A stretch of 64,000 bases of DNA from Durusdinium trenchii (Eukaryota > Sar > Dinophyceae > Suessiales > Symbiodiniaceae). Position numbers and translations under genes: made by a program. The notes under the pieces were generated by a model. The model worked only from the letters and a program-made list of their open reading frames with translations, was not told where the DNA came from and did no database searches. The stretch is from contig CAXAMN010027506.1 in assembly GCA_963970005.1 (NCBI GenBank), forward strand, positions 186,001-250,000. The letters run 5' to 3'. This document shows positions 1 to 12,526 of this stretch, one piece after another (the stretch's first letter is position 1; every line of letters begins with the position of its first letter).

Positions 1-3000
1 ACACAGTAGAGACCTCTTCATACGATTCCGACACCCAACAGACCGTACCAGTGACCCACATCGTGCGCTCCAGCTGAGCATCCCCAACTCGGTATCACGT
101 ACGGCCAGCTCCGCACTCTTGGCAGCATCCTGACGGCGCAAGTCGGCACAAGGCAGGGAGCTTCCTACACTCATGGGGGTGTATTTTAATAGGAAACCAC
201 CCCCACTAATAAGTTGCGGTCTAGTTTCTTTCTTCCAGGGGTCTTTCCGGGGGTCTCCCTGTTCCCATACACACTCATGCATGTAGCAAATCGATGATCA
301 GCAGCACCTTCCATAATCAGCATACTCCCAAAAAAGAAACAAACAAAAGGCCCAGGCACCCAGCAAAGAAACGCCCTTTCGCAACCGCGGAAGGGCCCAG
401 GCAGACCTGCAGCGCTGCATAGGCAGCATCCAAGGAGTGCTTGGAACGCAGCTCGATCAATTCACTGTCGATTGCCTGGACAAAAGCAACCAACATTGAT
501 CGCTTCGACAAAACGCTGGGTTGTGGGCGAGGGTCACCGTGATATCACTCTGTCAAGTACCCCTTCTAAAAACAACAACTGTTCGAACCAGACGATTCTT
601 CAAGAAACTGAAACCTCTCTGCTAACCTCCGACCTCTGACCGCGAACGCTTTGCGCTCCCTCTCGTGACCAAAACCCACAACCATGCGAAACCGCTGGAT
701 CTCCTCGCGCGGTCGCGTATACATCAGACCGAGCGCGGTCGCGCCTCCAGGCGCCCCTTGGTCGCTTCCAGCTCCGAGAAATCAAAGCGCGTGGCGCCCT
801 TCTTGGCCGCGTCGGAGCTGACCTACGCCGCACGCAGCCAACGGCGGGAGGAGGGGTGCAGGGTAGACAGGGGCGGGGTCGTGGCCGAGGGTCGAGTTCG
901 AGAAGATGGAGTGTTCCCGTCCAAATCTCAATGTTCCATCCAACTCCCTCACCACCAGGTGAGTGCATGTTTGAGGCCCTGGATCTCCTTGGCGCGCGCG
1001 CGAAGAAAACCGAAATTCATGCATGCTTTGGTCCACCCCTGGATCTCCTTTGGTGCCCACACAGCCAGATTGCCATCCCTGGAGATGGTCTCACCGTTCA
1101 AGGTGACCACCCTGCGTGGCACGAGGTCGAGTCCGACCGAGTAAGAAAAGAGGAGAACCTCCAGTGTTCCTCCATCCGCCCTTCCAGCTGGGAGCTGGTG
1201 AAAAGGTGCAGCAAGTGGGAACACGCGAAGATTCTTGTGGCTCCGCAGTCTGAACACACGAAAGTTTGGTGGTTATGTGACAAGAAACTTGGATGATGCA
1301 GCTTATCTTCAAGAAGGAGAACGAAAAAACACCAAACGGTCGCTGACATCCTGAAATGCCCCTCTCTCACACCTGCATTTGATGCCCAGATCTTTGAGCT
1401 TTTCAAAAACCTCGCCCAAACAGGCCAGAGAGCAGTCCAGGTCTCTGGTCAAGACTTTAGAGAGTGCGATGCGAAAGCAAAACTCCATGCAGAAAAGAAC
1501 TGAAAAGTACCGAAAAGGGCCATTTGAACAGGCACGCCTCCACTGCAGACTCTGGGATCCCGAGCAAATCGCCGGCCGGCATCCAACGAGTCTGCAATCA
1601 CCACGTCCTCCCGAGGGTCCAACGTGCTCCCGGGTCCAACGGTCACTCGGAAGATGGGGCAGCGAAGGTCTCTTGTCTCACTCGACGAAGGAACTTCCTT
1701 GAAGAAGTGTGAGCTATCCCGCGTCCTCCCTAGCTTAAGTAGCTAGAAGCTTTACTCCCTTACTTCATGAAGTAGGCGCCTATAGGTAGTGACGTCGGGC
1801 TTTAAAACAACAAAAGACCAAGAGATCCAAGATCCCGCTTGGACCGACCACCGACCGTTCATCGAACGAGTTCCGCACCGACAGCATGAACTCGAAGGCA
1901 CGGTTCAGGCGTGGCTCGAAGGAGACACAGCTCAAGGCCTCGGTCCATCCCTTTTTTGGTGGTCTTTTGGCACGGTTTGCGGCGCCATCCGGTTTATGGC
2001 GCCATCCCTGTGAAAGACCTAGATGGCAACTTGCCTAGCTCTGCCTTTTGTCAGAGCTCCGGAGAAGTGTGCCCGGTTCCGAACCCGAGATGCGGTGAAC
2101 GAACCCGCAGTGGGCAACGCAGCCAACGCGGCCAACGCGAAGCGAAAGAAGAGGATGATTTCGGAGGTGGATGTTGGTTCCCAACGCGGTGACTCTGGTG
2201 GATTCATGTTGATTCCACAGGACTCAAAATGGGCCCAACGTCCATGTTGCAGCTACTAGGGCGTTCAACGTTGTTTTCGCTTCGCCGGTCTTTTTGAGGC
2301 CCCAGCTGGTCGGATGGCCACTTGACCACGGAGTGCCTGGCGGCATTTCTGTGTCCTGTGTGTCCTCTGGCGACCTGTGTTCAGGAGTGAATTGGGACCC
2401 TACTCTGACATTGAAAGGTGTTCTCTTCTGTTCCAATCGTCGAAATAGATGCCATTGATCCTGCAACACATTTACTTGTTGTTTTTGATCATCTGTATAC
2501 AATTGGAACTTAATATGGGGTTATGCACAGCGCTTCTTGGGAGCTTCAATAGATCCAGTTTGGCACAGGCCAAGTCAAAAGCCAAAAAAGGCAAAAGGGA
2601 CCAAAAGCAAGCGCCAGAAGCCAAAAGCCACAAGTGCCATGTTAGCCAAGTGGTAACAGGAATACAGTCATCGTATGTAACCATGATACCAAAGGACCCT
2701 CTTTCAGCTCTCAGAAACACAACACTACCGCTCAAAGAAACCCGCTCGGGTTCACCCGCTGAAGCTGAACGAGCGGGTTCGGCCTCTTGGAGTCGGACAT
2801 CCATTGATGCCCTCAGGTTATCCAAAGGTAGGAAGGTCAATGGAGACAACATCCGCTCCTGAGACTGGACAGTCAGTGGTAGAAACCTGTGATGTTGATC
2901 GCCCAGTGCGAAAAGTTGGAGGTGGCATTTCCAGGGAACTACTGGCCCAGTTGCGACGCCCTGCTTTCCACCCATCCGAACCCATCAAAAGCGATCCCAG

Positions 3001-6000
3001 TTCGCCCAGCCAGTCCCCGTTCCGAGTGCCTGGTTGGACAATTCCTTCCCCCCCCCCCTTCCTTCCCCACTTCCTTCCCCACGGGTCCTTCAGGTGCTGC
3101 ACACACTGCCTAGCATGCTGGATGGTGTCTGTGACCACCGCATCCATGTGACCACCAAGCCTCAGACCAGAGAAGTGCATGGAAGGGGATCAACGGGAGA
3201 GATGAGCAAACACAGCGCTTTTCACCAAACACACGTTCGACTGCATCAAGTTCGATCTGCCAACGCTGCATCGATGTCAAAACTGATGTTTGTTCTATTT
3301 AAATATTTAAAAAAAGAAAATCGTCACCCATGTCCAAATTTTCCTTTCTCCCCTTCGGCTTGGCCACTCCCGATTCCCCGGTCCTCCCGGTCTTGGATCC
3401 CGGACGCGACATTCACCGCCACTCGGTATTTCTTTTGGACGTGCTGACATAGGTTGACCACCTCACATTAAGAGCGCAGCGTGCCAGAGGTCAAGGCAGT
3501 GGTGGTGAATGTCGTCATGTCATCCAAATGATGTCTGTTGGTGCATGATTGATAGTGCTTGGGGGTCAATCATGATCATGGATAGAAAAGAATTAACAAA
3601 GAGCAAGGACGCTACTAGGGGCTCCTGGCCTTACTACTAGGAGCAAGGACGCTACTAGGGGCTCCTGGCATCACTACTAGGAGCAAGAAGCTACTAGGGA
3701 ACAAAACAAGAAAGAACAGGACAATGAGTGCAACTTGTGGAGCACTGAAGCTAGCTGGATCTGGTCTTGGGCAGAATGGGACAACCCAGCTTGGCTTCGA
3801 GCGCGTCCGGAGACACCAGGAACCACTTGGGCCAAATCTTGGCAAACTTCCGTCAACCTGCAGCCGCCCACGGGGGTTGCCAGGATTTTGACGTCAGCTG
3901 AGCTAGCATTTTTTGTTCAGCTGAAGTTCCTCAGACCCTAAAACCCATGTACATAAATCCTTGGAAATTTGAGCAAAACTGTGCTGTGGGACTGATTTTT
4001 GAGAAACGTGAAGGCGCGTGCAATCCTACGGCCGCTAAGAGCCATTCAAAAATGTGCGGATTACTGACTCGACTAGCTTCAAACCAAAGCAACTGTTTCA
4101 ATGCCTGCGTTCCTTTTCGATCTGCTGTTCAGTGGCAGTGATGTTCTGGATTTCCTGGAGACACAGCCGGATACTCAGATTTAGAGATGATATCAAAGTC
4201 ATCGCAGCAAATCCGCCGCAATGGAGGTGCTAAGGGCTCTGATTATGTTCACATACAGCTCCATGTAGCTTTTGTTACGAGGTGAAGAGGCCCTTTTTTC
4301 CTTTGGAAACCATTTGATTTGGAGGTGCTGTGCTATATGATCTGGGAATGCGCACTTTGAATTTACATTGGACCCCCTTGAAATATACATATACAAGGGG
4401 TCGAAACATTCAGTAATTAGGATGCATACAATGGGATACCATATGATGGAGTAGAGTCAAATTCAATCGAAGGCGATACCTCAATGCGATTGGGCTGTTT
4501 CTGAAAACAACTGGTGTGGGCGGAGAAAGCGTCGAGAAGCGACCTCGATGGACAGGTCCTCCATGATTTCCTGGCGTTCATCCTCCAGCTTCTTTCGCGC
4601 ACTGCCTTGTAGAAGGCATAAACGCGCATGCTTATGCTGTATGCACCGTCTGCAGTTCTCTAGCCCTCAAACCGCCCACAAAAGCCAAGCCAAGCCTCGG
4701 GATTTTTGCCCTTCCGCCATACCCTGAGCAAAGGCAAACACGTGCAAGCATGGACTCCAAAGGTGAAAATCTCAAATCCCGGCCCCAAGTGATGCCAGAA
4801 TCCAATGAAACGATGCATATTCAATCATATTAATCCTTACAGTATCTATGTTTAAAGAATCCGTTGAAGAATCCAGTTCACCATCGAATCGACCCAACGA
4901 CTTTTATGTTTGCCGACTCAAGCAGCCTCCAACTCCTTGGTCACCCGCTCTAGCTCCTTCTGCTGACTCTCCCGCCTTGGTGGAAGGAGCATCAAATGGG
5001 TGTGTAGGATGAATATGGAAACAGCACCCTCCTAGCGCCCCAGCAGGCTTTGAAAGGGGTGACATCTCAAGGACTGGGTACCAGTCAGACCCGCTGGTAC
5101 AAGAGAAAACTTAAAACCAAGAACCTTTGCTCCAGGATTGAGCCACATCCATATGTTGCCATGCCTATAAAGGCCATTACCATTAACTTTTCATGCTAGC
5201 ATCACCTCACTTCCGTCACACTTGAGTTGAGCACCTACACAGAGTGTCATACTTTACCTTACGAGATCATGACAAGCCATCCGGAATGATGCTGGCAATG
5301 CTGCAGCACAAGCCACTGCAATACATCGACTTTCGTGCGAACTCTACGAATTGCACGAGAAAAGAACATGCCAACCAACACCAATACGCTTGGTGAGGCC
5401 TTTCTGGAGCCCACAGAGCACCCCTGCGCTTGTTGCTTGACGTTCAGGGCAGATGTCAGGGCTTCGACCTCGCTTCCAAACGCGGAGGTCGAAAGGAGCA
5501 GAACGCGGCTCTCAACATGTCTGAAGTCCTCGTGTTCGTCTTGGTCCTTTGGAGTGGCGCACGTGGCGCACCAGAAACGAACTGAGAGACCACACCTTCT
5601 GCTTCAATCGCCGAAGGCGCAAGTCAGCCTGATGCACGGTGAAACTGGGGAAATTGCTCGAACTGAGATTCTTTTCAGTGGTATTGTGATCTCTTCACAG
5701 GAATGATTCACCCTCTTGTGGGCAGCCCACACCGAGTCACCTCAGGTCTATCTAGTTGACTCGGTCTCAGTCAACGCTCACAAACTCGGCACCGTCGACA
5801 TGTCCACCTGGGCGTCCTCTCCCCAAGCATCAAACTAAGCCAAGCAGGTTCATCAGGAACAACCAGGGTGCATCCATCATCAAACTTGTTTGAGAAGACA
5901 AACCAAGAATCGGCTAGTAAGACCTGGCACACCATGCTGCTGCCTTCCTTTTTGTGGCAGAGACCATTTGGATTCTTCCACCCCCCCCAGCTCCCACCCC

Positions 6001-9000
6001 CGGTCGTCCACCTCGCGGCGGTCCATGTCAGCCATGGCTTTCTGCTTCTGATGCGCCTTGATGCGCTGCTCGAGGTCCTTGGCCTTCGCGCCAACCACCG
6101 AACCGTCCCACGGAGCCGCTCGAAGCTCGGACCGGCGAGCCACGGTGGGTTGAAGCATCCCGCGCACCGGACACGGCTCACGGAGGGAAACCTGAAGAAT
6201 CGACCAGGAGACCGTGAGCACTGAGCTGTCTTGACACCGAGCGTTTCAGCCTACCTACTGGACTCTTCAAGGACCCAGGAAGGTGATGTCATGCCATGTC
6301 ATACTTCCATGAGTTTGAACAGTTTGCTTGCCACTTCATTCTCTCACTATTCTCTTGAGCTGACAGCAGGAACTCATGCCTTTAAGCAATGCATTCTTCT
6401 TTTTGCCTTTGGCCCATTGGTACTCTAAGTCTTGTCTGGCAGTCGTCCCAATGCCAATATGGTCCCAGGCACTTGCACGGAGTCCAACTAAAACCGTGGT
6501 TCCAACAAAGCTGGTTCACCCAAGTGCTACAAAAGCAAAGGACGCTACCAGGGGCTCTGGCCGTACTACTAGGAACAAGAAGCTACTAGGGGCTCCAGGC
6601 ATCGCTACTGGGAGCAAGCACGCTACTGGGGGCTCCTGGCCTTACTAGGGACACGAAGCTACCAGGGGCTCCTGGCATCCCCACTAGGAGCAAGGACGCT
6701 ACTGGGGGGCTCCTGGCCTTACTACTAGGAACAATGTTCGCTACTGGGGGCTCCTGGCATCGCTACTAGGAAGGACGCTCATGTTATTGATCCTTCAGTG
6801 CGGGCCCTCTGAGGCCCGGAACCTCCTGGCTCTGAACGCTGGTCAAGCGCTCAGCCTCCTCCTGAACAGAACGACGTTCAAACTTGAAAGCAATGAGGAG
6901 GGCCAGCGGCTGAGCAAGAGTGGAATGGTGAATAGATGCGTGTGTGGCTGTTGACATGGCCAATATCTATGACAATTAGCAGGTCAGCTATGCCACTATG
7001 CAGCCGGAATTTTCTTGTACATTAAGATTCACAGACTGTGGATACGAAAAAAGAACGAAAAAGTAATCATGTATTGTGGCTGTCCCATTCGCACGCAAGA
7101 GACTCCAAACAGCAAGCAATTAATCTGATCCCATCAGCGGCAGATCTGGCACCTGGGCATGTCGAAACTGGCGCCACTGCTCCTCCGTCAAGGGCATCTC
7201 ACGCCTGGTTTTTGGAGCATGAAGCAGGTCGCTTTTCAGTCAAAGGCGCAAATCCCAAAATGCCGAAACACCTCAACAACTGTATTTATGGGGGAACCAT
7301 AGCTTGTAGTGGGAACAATATGCTGTGCCACCTCGCTTGTGGTGACCCATTTCAACCAAAACGGTCACGCTCTCAGGAGCCTTTCGCTTCTCAGTGTTTC
7401 AAGCTCGGTCTCCACTTGCCGAACGCGCTCGTTCAGCTCTGCTGCCTCAGAGTCAGCCGTTCTCCCGCAACGATTCCGGATGAAAAAAGCACTCCTGTTT
7501 CAAACCGAGTGCAGGCTGAAAAGCTTCTTGTTTAGGCTTGATTGAGGAGATGTTACGTATGTGTCTACTAGAATTAGACTCTAATTTTGGCTCTTCTTGC
7601 TTTGTTTGTTCTTTCTTGGCTTTGCTTTGTAAGTAATTACCAGGTAACTCCTCTTTGTCAACACGTTGTCACGCTGTTTGTTGCAAAGGTATTGTCTTGC
7701 CTGTTACAAAAATGCTGTGTTGTTCTATTTTTGCTGGCAATTTTGTTTGTTATTTTGCTTTTTATGATTGCTTTTGTGTTTCTGGCTTCATGTTGTGATG
7801 CCTTTTTTGTTGCTGTTCTGTTGTGTTTTTTCAAGATGCACAAGTTCTAGAATAAAGGGGTTTGGCAAACATAAAATTAGAGGGTGGCTGGGTTCCACAA
7901 ATTCTGGGTCCAACGCATTGCGAGAAAACGGCTCCCCCTCGGTTTTCCGAAGCTTCATGGCGTTTTCCGTCGCCAAAGTCGCCAGCCTGTATCTGGAGGC
8001 GCTTCTGGCGCTCCTTATCCAACTCTTGCTGGCGCACGGTTTCCTGCCGAATTCATCAAGTGTTTCCAAGGGAATTTCGATGTCTCAGGTAATGAAATGG
8101 AAAAAACTCAATTGCTGATTACACCTAAAGAAAGGCCAAGTGCAAGGCCATTCTACTGCTGCTCCACACCTGCTGTCGCTTTTCCACTGCTTGAAGCTCA
8201 CTGCGAGCCTGGATTGATTCCAAGTGCGATACAGCAAGGGCATCGCTACTAGGAATAAGAACTGCAGAAAGGAGGATGGGCTTGAAATTGGGTGAAGCTT
8301 GTGAACTTCTTCTTGCTCGGTGCGAGCTTCGTCCGGGCCCGCCACCTGAACTTCTTCAGGACTCAGCTGGTGCGAGTGACTTTTGGCGCTGTGTAGACGC
8401 TTCTCCTTGAATGGGTCCGAGCAGCTGAGGAGCTTCTGTTTTCGCCGAGGAATGACTCCGTTTTCGAACGCAAGCAGTCATTGACTGCCCATGTTTGGGT
8501 TGCAAGGGCTTGTTCTTGTTCTTCAGTAAAAAAACGCTCAGCTCACAAGAAAATCACACATAACTCCAGTGTTGAAGATGCTGGCGAAGGGAATCCAAGG
8601 CTCATGATCAAGACAATGATTCTCGATAGCTAAGAAGTGAGTAGAAAGATCTCAGCTGTTGGCCCATGATTTTCGTAGAAAAAACTTTGGCAAAGCTTCA
8701 GTAGCCAGTCTGTTGTTGAGTTGTTTGATCTCAGTATGTCTCAGGTGCCAACAACTTCACTGACAGCCAACTGCACCTGCGCCAGTCTGGGCGGAGGGAA
8801 CGGTCACAACTCGGCTGGGCTCGGCTGGGCTCGGCTGCTATGTGTCTCACATCTTTGGACTGGGAAATGTATGTAGGCCACATGTGCATGAACCAAGTGA
8901 CTTTGAAGACTTAGTCTAACTAAGTATGAGCGTCAGGATATCAATTCACAGCCCGCTCTCCTGTGCGACCTACATGATTTGCCACGCTGCCATCTCTATT

Positions 9001-12000
9001 ACACATAGATATTCTGCCCAATTTGCACTCCCTGGCCTGCGCACGCTCTTTTTCAGCCTCCTCCACCTGACGATCTGCCTCCTTTCGATCTGCCTCATCC
9101 AAAGGAAGGAAACCCTGTTGGTAAACACATTAATATGGCGGGTCCCCGGCGGGCGTTCTTTTGGCTTGTTCCAATGTTTGTTGTGTGCGCGCTGTCTTGT
9201 CCCCTGTTTTTGCAGACCCCCTTGTTTTTAGGTTTTCTTGTTGGGCTACTGGGTTAGCTGAACTTTTTCGGATTTCACAAGGTTCATTCCAGATTTGCGC
9301 ACGAGTCTGCCTGAGCCTCATCAACCTCCGACCTCAAATCTTGAATGCTTGCTGCAATCTCCTCTCAGGCCACTCAGGTCACCGGCAAAAAGTACTCGTA
9401 GCTTGGAGGATTTATTGGGCGCAAACAAAGACATCGAAAAAAGAAATTGAAAAAGAAACGTCCTAAGAGCATCGACATCTCAAGACATCTCTTGTGAAAT
9501 CACTCGCCTCTGCTACAAAAAGCAGCCGAAGATTAGGTCTCTTGTGCACAACCGCATTGGTAGGATGCCAAAAATGACCCCTTCCCCACACCCACACGCA
9601 TGTTACAGTAGTCCTAGTAAGGCATGTCCACTGAGCCAGGGAGTGAGCTGAAGGAACATTGTAGAAACATGTAAAAGATTGACAACAACCAACAACAACC
9701 TGATGCTGGAAAAAGCACTCGACCACCTGAAAAGGGAGGAGACGAAAGCCAGGGAATCCAGTCACCAATCCACCTTTACACACATCTACTGTATCCACAT
9801 CTACTTATCCTGTTTGTACATCTAGCCACATCTACTCAACAATCTCTCTGGCCTCTGTGTCTCTATCTCTCTATCCCTTCAGCCTATCTCGCTGACACTC
9901 TCTCCCCTTCACCTACCTACAAGTATACTTAGAATGCTAATGATGCAATCTAGCAAATTTATGCATTATCGACATGACGAGGGCCACAAAATACACACTT
10001 TTGACGCCCCTTGACACCCCCTTTTGCCCATGCCATTTGGCTCACTTCGTTCGCAAAACAACTCTCGCCTAGCCTGTCGGCTGGCGGTTTTAATGATTGC
10101 CCTTGCGACAAACAAGTCTCACTTCTCACTTCCCACTCCTCGCCCTTGGTGTCAGCACAGCAGGCCCTGAATAGCACAAACTCCGCCTGCACAGCGCACT
10201 TCTGAGCCGTCTGAGCATTGTGGCCATCGGGCCAATGTGTCAGACAGGTCTGTTGGTTGTCATGCTAATGGGCATGTGACCAGAAACTCCCTTTCGTTTG
10301 CCACAATTGATCAGCAACACTTGTGTGATTTTAGGCTAGGGCAGAACTGCTGCCCATACCCGAATAGAACGAGACAGAAAGCCCTAGATCCAGAGTTGTG
10401 CAACGCTGCTGGGAGCTTGATTTATTTTGGAATCAAGCACTGTCAAGCACGCAACTGTCTTTCTTCAAGGCGGCAAGTTCCGTTTAGGACGTAAGTAACG
10501 TGGCTCCCCTTGAAGCCCCAAAATAGCTTGCACTTGGCGCTGCCTGCAGCTTCCGCCTTTCCAACTCAATGGAACGATACCTGACAGGGTGCATGTCAAC
10601 ATTTGTGACCAGGGTGGGTGTAGCTCTCAGTGTCAAGACAAGATTCTGCGAAAACACTTCAATTTTGGATTAGAGAATACTTGATACAAAATGAGACCCT
10701 CAATTTGACTCGAAACAATGGTTAAACAGCTACAAAGGCACGTCAAGGCTTTTATGCTGCGTTGTGACTTCTACTCAACCTCCAAAATGGGTACGAGCTT
10801 TTATCCCAGAGCCTCTGAAAACAATAAACTTTGCTGATGTGAAAGGAGAGACAACGATTACCATAATTGATGTGTATACATACATATGTATATACTACAT
10901 ATGCATACATACATTATATATATATAGGAGGAATCAATCCTTTCAAGGACAAACTTGCTCGGGCTTTTTTGCTGCACCTCTCTGCCTCTTCCTTCTGTTG
11001 CGACATCCTCTTCTTCTCATTTTGGGCATTTCTCTTCCTCGCTTTCAGCGATGGGTGCAATATGCACCCGCAAACCGAACCTCAAATGGTGAGCTGTGTG
11101 TAAGACTTAAGATCCTTTCTGTTCTGCTTGTATGTCACAGCAAAGAAAGGCCCTTCAAACTACGTCACCATCGCGTTGGTCAAATCGTCATTTTCAACAA
11201 AAGAATCACATAGCCAACAAGCGCGGTTGTCCTGGTGTAGAGATCACGAGCCACATCCTCTTTACTGGCCTTGGCTTTCATGGCGTCATATATCTTTGGA
11301 AGTTCCATCCAACAAACAAACAAAACCTTTAAAAGGCCTCACTGAGAGCATGGGTGGTTGCAAATTGAGTGAATGTTGTTCTAGATTCTAGAAGGACAAA
11401 TGTCCTCTTTAGAGTCCTTGGCATTGCACGGACGGCTTCAGGGCGTTTCGGCCCTGCCTTCTCGGAAGCCAGCTTCTCGTACTCGGCTCGCATGGCGATG
11501 GAGCCAGAGACCTGCGATCCGGACGACTGGATGACGTTTGGTTCAGTTGGTGAATATCCTCCAGAAGTCACCCGTCCCGCTCATTTTGGTCACCCCACCT
11601 GCTCTAGGAAGCCAGTGAGTTCTTTGCCCTGGCGCTGGGCCGCGGCCTCCACGTCCTCGGAGCAAATAAAAAGGATGTTCCGCATCTCAACGGCCAGGGA
11701 GTTCAGGCTCCAAGGCCCCGACACCTTGGAAGACTAAGAAGTTCCTGGCCTTTGACAGGATGTTGATCTCCTGGGCCGTCCAGTTCGGCTTCGGACGCGC
11801 TGATGCGCTTGTTTGGTAGGTGGGCTTTGTCAAATTCTTGGCATCCATATGGCTGCCCAAGCTTTAACACACAACCTCCGGCTCACAAATGGACAGCTGG
11901 CGACAGGCAAGCTTTAAAGTTTTTGAGCAATGCTTCGTTTCATCTGCAGAAACTTCCAAGCACTTCCGGTCTTAACCGGGCGGGGCTGGGATTCTTCTCA

Positions 12001-12490
12001 TGGTCGAGCTTCAGACAAAAGAACCAGACTCTTGCGGTCCTCCAGGCTACTCAGGTAGAACTCCTGTGAGACTGCCTCTCCGTTGATCTGGAAGCGTGCC
12101 TCCGAATCACGACTTTTCAATGAGCAGCGCGAGTGGCACAAGCAAGTTTGGAAACAAAAAAGGAACGAATCCAACTGATTAAAGAGAAACAGCATGTTGG
12201 AAACAGCGATGAGGATCAGCTGTTGATTCTTCCTCGCTTTTCAACGAAGAGCAGTGACCCCGGTCATGCACTCTCCAATCAAACTTGAAACAGGGTTGAA
12301 CAGGGTCAATCTTTCTTACTTAGCATGTCTTTAGTTTGTGCACTCTCCAATCCTTCACAGTTTAGTTTGGAAACATCATGAGCTGAACACCTCCCGACGA
12401 CCCGAAAACACAGACCTCAGCAGCCGGCTGGATGACCTGAAGCTCGCGGCCGCTCTCGCGGCTCGTCATGAAGCAGGTTGGTCATATATA

Positions 12491-12526
<36 letters not shown>

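Noticed and set aside
2449..3180. Overlapping open frames of 110-170 codons on both strands near 2.5-3.2 kb
   Set aside because: They are in a GC-rich SMC1 intron, overlap on both strands, begin with non-ATG codons in part, and show no recognisable domain.
7587..7850. Apparent membrane protein ([14 protein letters not shown]...)
   Set aside because: The stretch is T-rich low-complexity intron DNA; the hydrophobic translation is a composition effect.
10027..10044. Plus-strand GCCATTTGGCTCA resembling DinoSL
   Set aside because: It matches 13 bases with a one-base gap but lies in an SMC1 intron on the opposite strand, with no gene or insertion boundary beside it. A chance match is likely.
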